A program made the position numbers and the translations under genes. The notes beneath the pieces are model-generated. The model saw only the letters and a program-made list of their open reading frames with translations, was not told the DNA's origin and searched no databases. 64,000 nt of DNA. Source: Planctomycetota bacterium. GTDB taxonomy: Bacteria; Planctomycetota; Phycisphaerae; Phycisphaerales; Phycisphaeraceae. Shown piece after piece: positions 29,201 to 37,163 of this stretch (position 1 is the stretch's first letter; each line of letters starts with the position of its first letter). Where the stretch lies: NCBI GenBank assembly GCA_016350165.1, contig CP066225.1, forward strand, positions 1,798,001-1,862,000. Direction: 5' to 3'.

Positions 29201-32200
29201 GGTCTTTAGATGACGTAACCCGGCCAAAACGGTCATACGTCAATTTCACGCGGTCATTAGCATCCTCTGAATCTGGATATTGAATTTCTGTCAGCAGTGT
29301 ATTGCTTGCAACATCAGAATCAGCCAAAGTCGTGCCGTAGACATATGTTGTCACCTGATCATCTGAATAATCACCATCTGCATTAGGATCGATGGCTGTA
29401 ATCGTTTTGATCTTACCACCTGCCGTATACGTATACTTCGTAGCGCGGTTGACATCATTATCACGACTCATCGGCAGGTTACTGGATGAATTCCAAGTAG
29501 AAGACTGGTAATTTTCAATGACATAAATCTTCTGACCAATATCATTAAAAATGACTTTTGTACTGACCCCTTCCGGATCTGTCATTATTTGAGCCCGAAC
29601 AACTATGTCTTGAGTGTTATACTCATGACTTGAGACCAAAACACTTGCAGTCGACGACGGGACTGATGCTGAACGTGTAAACGCAGCACCATCATTGTCA
29701 CCATAATTCGCACTCGCTATTCGGTTGCCTTCTTGGTCATACCAATACGCAAGATAGGTCGCATGGGCATTCGCAGAATCCAGAGCACCCACCGTGCTTT
29801 GATCGTCATGTTTACGTGAATATGTTTCACTGGATAGAAGTTGCCCCGCAATATTGTATGCGTATTGCGTCTGCGTAAGAATTGTGTCTCCTGTTGTCAG
29901 CTTGACCTCTGGGTATGCCGATTCCGATGGAGAGTTATCGTATCCACTATACACCGCAACTTGGCGACCAAGATCGTCGTATTGGATCTTTGCAAACCGT
30001 ACGCCATCACCTGCATTTCTTGACTTGATAACATTGCCTGTATCGTCATACCAATAGTTAGATGACAGGCTATTACCCACAACACCTGTATCCGGATTCA
30101 CCGCGAACTTGGTTTCACGATATTTACGACCACGAGCATCGTACCCATACTCTGTTTTACTCAACAACGTGCCTGTTGAAGTCGTTTCTACCTTATCTAA
30201 CAATTCCGTTTGTACATTTCGGCCAATATTGTCGTACGTACTCTTTGCATAACGTGCATATGTGTCACTATCATCAAAATTGCCATCTTGATTCTGATCG
30301 ACAGCACCCGTACCTTCAACAACACGGCGACCTAACCAGTCATAATCGTAAACAGTAACAAGCTTATCGGTATCGCTTGCGTACCGAGTGATCTTGGTGA
30401 TTTGCCCTTCATCTGAATATGTACCATTATCGTACTCATATTCCGCGACAATACGCATATCATTATTTGATGCACCACCAGCGGAAGGATCTGCTGATGT
30501 TGCGCCAGTATCATCGGTGCCAACATACTCTTTGACTAGATATCCTAGTTCATCATAAACATAACGCGTCACCGTACCATCCTGCGCTTCGTAGCGAGCT
30601 TTCTTACCTGTAACCGCATCATACTCATAATACGTTTCCAGATAATTATTGCTCACGCCAAGCTGGCCATCACCAGTTGTTCCTTCGCTGCCCATTGGGA
30701 TGTCATGATAAACTCTTGTTGTAACGAGCTGATTCTTATCGTTGTAAAAATTCTCTGTCCATGACTCAATGTCAGCGGGCGTCGGATTCAAGCCATCAAT
30801 TCCACCATCTGCCAAATCTGCGCAAACAAGCGTTTTATGCACTCGCTTACCATCTTTGCTTACCCACTGTATCGTGAATGATTCAGACATATAGCTTTCA
30901 TGATTTGAACCTGCAACACTATATCCCTGTGCTGTTCTGAGTTGATCTAGTTCGTTATATGCACTATCAACATACACATAATGCGTGACACTCTGAATAT
31001 TAGTTGCTGTACCCGACTTTATAACTTCATGTGCTGGCCCGACTTCGTAAGTCAAACGGGCTTTATGGTCATACTCGTAGATCCATCCCTGATGCAAACC
31101 CGCGTAGCTGCTGGAGACCCATGATGGATGTTCTGAAACACCGAGTGATGACACGATCGGATCTATAACCCTTTTGATGGGTTTACCGATGAACGGGTCA
31201 TATTCGATATATGTAACAACACCATTCTCGTCTTTTCGCCATGTCAAATTGCCGAATCGATCGAATGCCTCGTAACGTTGAACGACCGCGCCTGAACCGT
31301 TTTCATCTGTCATAACGGTTGGCAAGATCGTAATACGTTCTTTAATGTTTGTAGAATTCTCATGCAAAACATACTGATACTCAGTTGTATTCTGAACCAA
31401 CTGATCATCAGCATCTGGGTACTTGATAAGTTTCTTCAATCGAACCACAGGTTCATAACCTGTTAATACATTACCCTGATCATCTTTTGGATAATGAGAT
31501 TCGTATTCTCTCTTTTCACTCAAGATCTCTGTTGGTGCAGTATATACACCACCATCGTAAGAGCCCTGCCCCTTCTGATATGAACGTTTTTCTATTTTGC
31601 CATGAGTACCGTATTCAAATTGCTCAATAATCCCATCATTTGACTTTAAATTTGTATAAAGTGGATTTCCTTTGTCATCTGTTATAACTTCGCCATTTCC
31701 ATCGGTTTCTTTTTCCATCACATGGCTAGCGTTCCAATCTACCGGCATAGAACTATAGTTAATGCTACTATTATGTATCTTTCTTGTTTTTTTACCCTTC
31801 GAATTATATTCATAAAAAGTTGTAGTACTAATACTTTGATAATCATTACTGCTGCCAGATGGCAATTTATGATTCACCTTTTTTGACCGGTAGATTGGTC
31901 TATTATTTAGATTTCCATAAAATGTAGTTTGTGTTCGCGGCGGCAGGATCCCACCAGTACCCCCATTACTTGTACCTCGTGGTAATGACATTGATGTGCT
32001 ATTTATCGTTGTGTTATACTTACCTTTCCTCACCGATGCACTATCTGACGTTTGCATCTTGGGATACGGGTTCATATTCGTATAACTAAACTGATCTCCT
32101 AAAATATTAGTACCACCTGAACTACCTGAACAAGAACCACAACCTGCCTTGGCAATCTCTTTCGAAATTGCTCTCTTATAAAACATATTCGCGGAACTAT

Positions 32201-33620
32201 CTTGGGCATATTCAAATTGGTAGTCTGCAAATTTCAACCACTCTGCAAGCGGTATAGTATTGCTACTTTGTGTAGCATTTGCCATCAAACCTAATGATTG
32301 CATGCTACTTACACCACTGCTCTCTACAGACATCTGTCGGTACGCGTCTGAGTTAATAATGTATTTTATCTGCGTTCTAGCAAGATTATAGTTACTACCA
32401 TCACCGCCGGCGTATTTGCCCTCATCATATTTATACATTGATATTCTTGACGCGGTATCCTGAAAATTTGTTTGCGCAGAGTTAGGCTCAAATACTTCCA
32501 CCTTTTCAAGCATAAAATATTGATGATCACTCACAACATCCTCATAATCACCTAACTCCGAACCTAAATAGTACACTACTTTACCAATTTTCATCTCCTG
32601 ATATTCATCATTGATTTTTATGTAACGGCTCATTGAGGCTTCTTTTAGCGTAAAGCCAAAAGCCGTTATTAAATCATACAAATCAGCGTAGCTATAGGTA
32701 ATTAGGTCATACGCAACGCCATCATGCGGAAATATTCGCTTCAACTGTTTTGGGAAACCGCGTATCCACGGAATTTGTTCGATAATAAAGCCCTGATCAT
32801 ATGTTCTTTCAGACACACCTATAATTATGCCACTTGAATCTTCATATCTTAGAAAGGTTCCAACAGGAGTATGATCAGTAATACCTAATTCGCCATTATC
32901 ATGCTTTACATAACCATCGTATTCAGCCTTATCTGATACGAACCCCCCTGACGGGTCGTCTAAATCACCATCATCACCGCCATCATCATAAAAATCACGG
33001 AAAATATATCTACCACCATTATATTGATATATATATTCATGCCGTACGATATCATGTGTTAATGAAATACCATCGCCATCGCCTTCTAATGTATAGGCAC
33101 CGTTCTCATACACAAATACCTTAGTTCCATAAGGATGCAATGTGATGTAGATTTTATCTCCATCACTTATATCTACTATTTGATTACTGCTGTGCGTTTT
33201 CTCCCCTATACGTGGCATCCCCGGTGTATAAAGATATGGCCATTGCGTGAGAAACCATCCCGCACCAACATGCCCCTGCCCATTCTCGGTAAGTACAGTA
33301 TAAGGATCATTATAATCAATATTTTTTATATCACTTGGATGTATTCTAGTAATACCAAACTGCGACATTCCCAACGGATCTGCCACATCAACTGCTGTGA
33401 TATTTTTTCCACCAGACCCTAAAGTAACGGGGTAATCTGATTTCCCCTCACAAGAACCGTCATCACCAGAATCAATACTCGGCGTATGGCCAATCTGACC
33501 ATAAGGCTTAGCATTTAGTTCATTACCCCCAACCAAGGAGATAATAAATGATCCTATCAAAATTAAATAAAAGTGAATTACAGATAAATGTGATTGTCTA
33601 TCAAAATTTGAAGTTTTCAT
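26232..33620 (-). CDS. Giant secreted YD/RHS-repeat protein, 2462 aa
   Basis: The N-terminus is a signal peptide with a hydrophobic core (FYLILIGSFIISLVGG). Residues to about 550 are unique, with a Cys/Gly/Ser cluster GCGSCSGSSGG near residue 490. From about 570 to 1760 there are many YD repeats (such as TEYGYDARGRKYRETKF, YDELGYLVKEYVG). At about 1800-2190 two beta-rich modules of about 190 aa interrupt the repeats; they resemble LamG/GH16-type jelly-roll modules (FVFNSGGSSMLEV..., LDDFETTFSFERKTSD...). The RHS core then resumes (YDAWNRMTQVY, YNILGIVNPYGTLIERYEYTPYGERI) and ends GGLIYNRARTFNPVKGEFKLRD. Only about 15 residues follow, so no C-terminal toxin is present. It overlaps the stop of the upstream gene (ATGA). 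Likely role is a surface or secreted encapsulating shell; cargo is unknown. Confidence 0.9.
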   Translation of the reverse strand: MKTSNFDRQSHLSVIHFYLILIGSFIISLVGGNELNAKPYGQIGHTPSIDSGDDGSCEGKSDYPVTLGSGGKNITAVDVADPLGMSQFGITRIHPSDIKNIDYNDPYTVLTENGQGHVGAGWFLTQWPYLYTPGMPRIGEKTHSSNQIVDISDGDKIYITLHPYGTKVFVYENGAYTLEGDGDGISLTHDIVRHEYIYQYNGGRYIFRDFYDDGGDDGDLDDPSGGFVSDKAEYDGYVKHDNGELGITDHTPVGTFLRYEDSSGIIIGVSERTYDQGFIIEQIPWIRGFPKQLKRIFPHDGVAYDLITYSYADLYDLITAFGFTLKEASMSRYIKINDEYQEMKIGKVVYYLGSELGDYEDVVSDHQYFMLEKVEVFEPNSAQTNFQDTASRISMYKYDEGKYAGGDGSNYNLARTQIKYIINSDAYRQMSVESSGVSSMQSLGLMANATQSSNTIPLAEWLKFADYQFEYAQDSSANMFYKRAISKEIAKAGCGSCSGSSGGTNILGDQFSYTNMNPYPKMQTSDSASVRKGKYNTTINSTSMSLPRGTSNGGTGGILPPRTQTTFYGNLNNRPIYRSKKVNHKLPSGSSNDYQSISTTTFYEYNSKGKKTRKIHNSSINYSSMPVDWNASHVMEKETDGNGEVITDDKGNPLYTNLKSNDGIIEQFEYGTHGKIEKRSYQKGQGSYDGGVYTAPTEILSEKREYESHYPKDDQGNVLTGYEPVVRLKKLIKYPDADDQLVQNTTEYQYVLHENSTNIKERITILPTVMTDENGSGAVVQRYEAFDRFGNLTWRKDENGVVTYIEYDPFIGKPIKRVIDPIVSSLGVSEHPSWVSSSYAGLHQGWIYEYDHKARLTYEVGPAHEVIKSGTATNIQSVTHYVYVDSAYNELDQLRTAQGYSVAGSNHESYMSESFTIQWVSKDGKRVHKTLVCADLADGGIDGLNPTPADIESWTENFYNDKNQLVTTRVYHDIPMGSEGTTGDGQLGVSNNYLETYYEYDAVTGKKARYEAQDGTVTRYVYDELGYLVKEYVGTDDTGATSADPSAGGASNNDMRIVAEYEYDNGTYSDEGQITKITRYASDTDKLVTVYDYDWLGRRVVEGTGAVDQNQDGNFDDSDTYARYAKSTYDNIGRNVQTELLDKVETTSTGTLLSKTEYGYDARGRKYRETKFAVNPDTGVVGNSLSSNYWYDDTGNVIKSRNAGDGVRFAKIQYDDLGRQVAVYSGYDNSPSESAYPEVKLTTGDTILTQTQYAYNIAGQLLSSETYSRKHDDQSTVGALDSANAHATYLAYWYDQEGNRIASANYGDNDGAAFTRSASVPSSTASVLVSSHEYNTQDIVVRAQIMTDPEGVSTKVIFNDIGQKIYVIENYQSSTWNSSSNLPMSRDNDVNRATKYTYTAGGKIKTITAIDPNADGDYSDDQVTTYVYGTTLADSDVASNTLLTEIQYPDSEDANDRVKLTYDRFGRVTSSKDQRGVKREFERDILGRLLLDKVTEWDSAVDGSVESLSYGYNKRGLLGKVTSYDDADPENGTAVNETVYSYNDFGQLTSNTQTPDSSEDGFTHTVSYEYEDGSDTVKGVRLKKITYPNGRGVHYLYSDAGDANGLSHYINRITSISGNATRGTDDANVIVSYERDGDGRVIAKAYPKPQVRLDFAGSTGDEHLDRFSRINKLKWERYDDNGDVVDDIFNINHAYDRASNRLYADRVEYPRASHLYSYDDLHRLKGYEAGTITGLPTSPDIKKVGIVDLTEWKLDQLGNQLEIKKLNVYKDREVRHKQAVNKANEYEYRKTLAGRNPRFVSGFSNTTQAADWEQLDVSDQFVFNSGGSSMLEVTNVAGSEATILLAMPETGQSNIGCYTQFPTGTVDGAEAGLVFGYKSVNDYWLYVRQYNAAQSYVKLYHVENGVKNEVQSGNTTVTLNSKQFLYTNSRAHSIKMWRSIPDGYPAGRVGLFTTQSGVKFDSFLHMDSFTAQDFLGRWANYSLMPLNTEGGKNRVQLSWSYGYQTYPLLMKGSYLDDFETTFSFERKTSDTHTHMMQLVFGARDINNFKALIFSHNDVTKKTSSSTIRSYTIDNGGTIQYASGTYTSANYPDVTESDKLWVRVQRVNGVIEVRIVKSAASVNYDASIDSALNSASVCYTVTGLGDEGGQVGLLSTGATSYVDDFLVRTDSNGDGTFDRVEHFDDFEVTDSYAQNTYEYDAAGNMTFDGVYAYTYDAWNRMTQVYKAHRNTLGNVENGALVQSNQYDALGKRIIKQVHNSDNLDNTYHYYYEGMRQIEVRDDSDEILKQNVWGLNYVDELVESRTVRIYSGFEMEEYITTYALQDANYNILGIVNPYGTLIERYEYTPYGERIVFTFSNTPGYADEPFGFYSPSYPGSVDNLKKSDPRLTTQIFRSQPTRGDGYVNYMATLNEFGHQGLMHDENLVGIKGGLIYNRARTFNPVKGEFKLRDVLQRYSDSDKDK

Positions 33621-34996
33621 CTGATAGGCCCCTCAAGATGATTAAGTTGCGCTTTAAGTTCATGCAAACGTTTTGTTAACTGTTTTAGACCTTCCTCGTT
33701 GGTCGGGTCATATTTTTCGATACGTTTTATCTGCTGCCTGACAACTTTCAGATTGGCCACAATCTCGTTGTACTGGCGCATGTAATCTTGCTGCTTCTGC
33801 TCTGCAGCATAAAGATCACGCAAATAGGCTATATTTTGCTTATTACCTTCCAACCGCTCAGTAATAGCAGGATCTGTCGTCGTTACTTTTTCACTTAGCT
33901 GACTTGCATTATCAAAATCACGCAATGCTGAATACGATTCAATCTGATTTAGCAATGCTTCCTGTTTCAAAACTTCAGACACAGACAAACCGATCGCTTT
34001 CTTTTCCCACTCCAAACCCGCCAAAGCACGCGGCGCGTAAGAATTTATCTGCTCGGTATACGATCTAATTTGCAACCAGATGTACTTTTCTTCATCACTA
34101 GTCGCAGCATCAAGCCGACTCTGAATCTGCTCGACCCATTTCTGATAACTCTCTGTTGCATTAGAAACAACAACCGTACCCTTACCGCGTTTAAAAATGG
34201 TTTTTTGTCTAGTATAAAAATGAGACGCCAGCTTATACCCAACCAACCTGTCTTCCAACCGTTCCAAGCTATCAACCGAACTGACAAAATCTTCGATATC
34301 TGTAATCATTAATGCCAAAAAATACGCTTCTGCGTATTGATTCATCTTGCGTATCGGTGACACCAAACCTCGATAATATGGACAAGCACTATCATCGATA
34401 GTGCTACGTATATCTTCATGCCAGAACGGGTTAAGAAATGCGAGAATCGTACTGTCCACCCGAATACGGTCCTCATCCTTGTCAAAACCATCTATCAGCG
34501 GCAAAACCGCTCGTCCCAATTCCGGCCCCCGATTAATTGAATCTACTAATTCTTCTTGTCTATATTGTAATGATTCTAGCTTTAACGATTTTCCAGATAT
34601 AACATCAAGGAAAGAACATAGAATCACCCACTGCCGACGCTCAATATCCGAACCAACACTGGCTTGAAATTCTTCTGAATCAAGATATTCATGTATCACA
34701 TCAGACGCTATAACTCGCTGGGCTTCTGTAACTAACGTTGAACCACCCAATATGGCTACGAGAACATTTTTCGGAGAATGCTGTGCCAGCCCCTGATAAC
34801 CACCATCAAAATATTGCCCCCAATTCGATTTCGCTAAATCTCGAACCGCAGCATCATTCGTATTACCGCAAATCACCTTCTGATACACATCACCACTAGC
34901 TATTACTTCTTTTGCACCTTGTCCCAAACCTAAAACACCCACGTACAAAGACGCACCCAGCAATGCCACTAATAGAACAATTAAATACTTTGCCAT
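33617..34996 (-). CDS. Exported hypothetical protein coupled to the YD/RHS gene, 459 aa
   Basis: No family is recognised. A hydrophobic N-terminus (YLIVLLVALLGASLYVGVLGLG) acts as signal peptide or anchor. The rest is helical and hydrophilic, with a C-terminal coiled coil at about residues 390-455 (YMRQYNEIVANLKVVRQQIKRIEKYD..., LTKRLHELKAQLNHLEG). The stop codon overlaps the ATG of the giant YD/RHS gene as ATGA, so translation of the two is probably coupled and they likely act together outside the cytoplasm. This is the first gene of the pair, with an AT-rich spacer of about 190 bp before it for the promoter. It is the best candidate for a dedicated partner of the YD/RHS protein. Confidence 0.8.
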   Translation of the reverse strand: MAKYLIVLLVALLGASLYVGVLGLGQGAKEVIASGDVYQKVICGNTNDAAVRDLAKSNWGQYFDGGYQGLAQHSPKNVLVAILGGSTLVTEAQRVIASDVIHEYLDSEEFQASVGSDIERRQWVILCSFLDVISGKSLKLESLQYRQEELVDSINRGPELGRAVLPLIDGFDKDEDRIRVDSTILAFLNPFWHEDIRSTIDDSACPYYRGLVSPIRKMNQYAEAYFLALMITDIEDFVSSVDSLERLEDRLVGYKLASHFYTRQKTIFKRGKGTVVVSNATESYQKWVEQIQSRLDAATSDEEKYIWLQIRSYTEQINSYAPRALAGLEWEKKAIGLSVSEVLKQEALLNQIESYSALRDFDNASQLSEKVTTTDPAITERLEGNKQNIAYLRDLYAAEQKQQDYMRQYNEIVANLKVVRQQIKRIEKYDPTNEEGLKQLTKRLHELKAQLNHLEGPIR

Positions 34997-35207
34997 TTTG
35001 CCCTAAATTCGCTTAGAGAATAATCTATTTACATGCAGACTAAATTCTACAGATGGTTATGAATTTACTTTAGCAAGCAAGATATTTCAAGCATTTTCTT
35101 ATATACATCCACCACAAACAAGCTAACCTCTCATCTCTTCAATAAACAAAATTTTACGACTACCGTAATTGCTCGACGCACTCTAGTTGCTATATAAAAT
35201 CACAACC

Positions 35208-35966
35208 ATGCAGAAACATAGCATCATCATCCAAGCACTCGGCCTATTCTTGATCAGCACCGGGGCTTTCAAGTTTTTCACTGATCAATCTACCATCAAC
35301 CTGTGGCTTGTTGTACCGCTTGAAATTATCGTTGGCGTATTTTCGCTACTACGTCCCAAACTAAACGCAACTCATTGGACACTACTATTCTTATTTGCCA
35401 CATTCTCGATATACACCGCAACCAACATTTTTCAAAACAACAATGACTGCGGCTGCCTCGGAGCAATCACCATCAACCCATGGTTTACGCTGATATTTGA
35501 TATTTCAGTTTTTATATACTTAATCGCAATCAAACAAATTGACGATCAAAACATAAAACTGTTAACCCCTACTTGCATCACAATAGCCGCTTCATTGATG
35601 GCAACGACCATTTACTTTCAACTCAACAAAGCGACAACTCCACCCGCACAAACATCTACCACAAACAATACAAATTTTCCTGAAATATCATCGCTGAATA
35701 TTTCCAATCCACTTAGCAGTACAAATCCGAAGACAGAAAAAACAATTTTCATATACGATCAGCATTGCCCACTATGCCTTAACATTGCTTCCCAATCAAT
35801 ATTAGATGCAATAGATATTTCGCAAGCTCAAGATTACATACAAAACGATTCTAGCAACACCAATCAAAGCAACCGCTCTTTATTACCATGGCTACTAACA
35901 AACAACGACACTAGTCCAACAATTCTATTGAAGCCAACCCATTCAAGCATCGGGACATTAAGGTAA
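35208..35966 (+). pseudogene. MauE/DoxX-like redox membrane protein, 3' truncated at the integrase junction
   Basis: The frame from ATG 35208 starts with four hydrophobic helices (IIIQALGLFLISTGAFKF and others) and the motif CGCLGAITINPWF, typical of MauE-like membrane proteins that handle disulfides. After a linker there is FIYDQHCPLCLNIASQS, with a CPLC pair like a thioredoxin active site. The last codons (from about 35924) overlap, in another frame, sequence that encodes the integrase remnant, so the natural C-terminus was lost by a deletion. A TTG at 35187 is in frame but ATG 35208 is more likely. The product may still be made but lacks much of the second domain. Confidence 0.55.
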
Positions 35967-36700
35967 CGATTCGAGGCAACAAGGAAGACAGAACCTATAT
36001 CCCTCATGATGTGATTGCGTAATTGCTGAAATATGCTCAGTCGAGCGAATGGCGGCTGTTGATCCTGATGGGGCGATACTGCGGAGTACGTGTGCCGAGC
36101 GAGATCAAGGGGCTAACGTGGGGGGATGTGAATTTCGCAGAGGGCCGATTGAGGGTGTACGCTCCCAAAACTCGTACAGAACGGATTGTGCCGATCTTCC
36201 CAGAGGTAAGGGATGAGCTGATGAACATCTACGAGGCGACCTCTGAGAGGCGCGTTAACGTATTCAGCGAGGAAATCACCAAACACGCCAACCTTGGAAC
36301 CCCATTAAAGCGGCTGGCGAAGCGTGCAGAGTTGGTCAATTCAGAGGGATTCAGGTGGAAGGTTATGAGGGCGAGCAGATCAACGGAGATCCTGCAGCAA
36401 TACGGACCACATATCGAGAGCGACTGGATCGGACGCGGCGCCGATGTGGCACTTGAGCATTACGCCATGACCCTGAATGAAGATTTCGCACAGGCCACAA
36501 GTGGGGAATCCAGCCTGTCTGAATTTGATGAAAAAAGCGCGCTGCAAAATCCGGTGCAAAATGTGCATTTGTTAGGTGGATTCACGGGGAATGAAGAGGA
36601 AGGCGAAAACTCAGAATTCCTCTCTATTCCGCTAGAATCTCATAAAAATAACCCCTTGCTATTACAAGGGGTTGCGTCTGATGGACCATACTGGACTTGA
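35924..36700 (+). pseudogene. Tyrosine recombinase (integrase), N-terminally truncated, with in-frame stop
   Basis: The frame reads NPFKHRDIKVTIRGNKEDR..., then YIPHDVIA, a TAA stop at 36020-36022, then LLKYAQSSEWRLLILMGRYCGVR. The catalytic domain follows: RYCGVRVPSEIKGLTWGDV (Arg I), MRASRSTEIL (HxxR-type region, with M-R where H-x-L-R is usual), DWIGRGADVALEHYAMT (His/Tyr region). It is of the integrase type common in planctomycetes. The N-terminal SAM-like domain is missing because the MauE-like gene is joined directly to it. Its own stop, TGA at 36698-36700, lies inside the tRNA-Val T arm, which is normal for elements integrated in tRNA genes. A shorter product from TTG 36023 could be made but should be inactive. 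Confidence 0.8.
36650..36673 (-). terminator. Island-borne terminator for tRNA-Val
   Basis: A perfect 9-bp stem AACCCCTTG/CAAGGGGTT with a 6-nt loop is followed, on the minus strand, by an ATTTTTA tract. It lies 9 bp after the tRNA 3' end and inside the integrase remnant, so the island supplies a replacement for the tRNA terminator it displaced. Confidence 0.7.
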
Positions 36701-36755
36701 ACCAGTGACCTCCTCGATGTCAACGAGGCGCGCTAGCCAACTGCGCCAATGGTCC
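36682..36755 (-). tRNA. tRNA-Val (anticodon GAC)
   Basis: On the minus strand the 74-nt cloverleaf is complete: acceptor GGACCAT/ATGGTCC, D arm GCGC/GCGC, anticodon stem CCTCG/CGAGG around loop TTGACAT (GAC), T arm ACTGG-TTCAAGT-CCAGT, discriminator A. CCA is not encoded. Its 3' half end from the T arm onward is the right attachment site of the island and was probably brought by the element. Confidence 0.95.
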
Positions 36756-37163
36756 TCCTTATTCAGGGGCTCAAAGTATACACCTACTCAGCTTCCTTGC
36801 CAACCTCAGATGCGACGCACAGATTTCAACGAGTTTTGCACACATTACTTCTGTCACATTCCCAGTTTAAGTCCACCCTCATTACTAACCTAAAAAGCCC
36901 ATTATCCGGCTCATTACCCATTTCTTCATTGACACAAACAGCCCTCGAATGTTATATAAAACTATATAATCCGCCCTCCTCAGGCAGGTTATAACTGCAT
37001 GTGTGACAGAAACCTGCGCTTTTTCGCCTGTATCACTTTTAAAACAAGCGCATTACAGAAACGCTCCGTAGCGTCGAAGCGATCAATCGCTCTGCCGCCG
37101 GATTCATATAACCCGCGTTCAGTACGTCACTTAATCGTTTTCTAGGTCTAGCACGGATATTTT
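36756..37163. other. Spacer between tRNA-Val and spmA
   Basis: No gene is supported in this stretch of about 410 bp. It should hold the promoters of the tRNA (left end, minus strand) and of spmA (right end, plus strand). Nothing else was recognised. Confidence 0.5.

Larger units (their letters stand above)
24198..36704. mobile_element. Decayed genomic island of about 12.5 kb inserted in tRNA-Val(GAC)
   Basis: The element is bounded by direct repeats of the tRNA 3' end. The right end has an integrase remnant reading into the tRNA. Inside are pseudogenes at both ends and one intact-looking two-gene unit with the 2462-aa YD/RHS-repeat protein. The integrase has lost its N-terminus and carries a stop codon, so the island should no longer move by itself. 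Base composition appears more AT-rich than its flanks, by eye. Confidence 0.8.
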
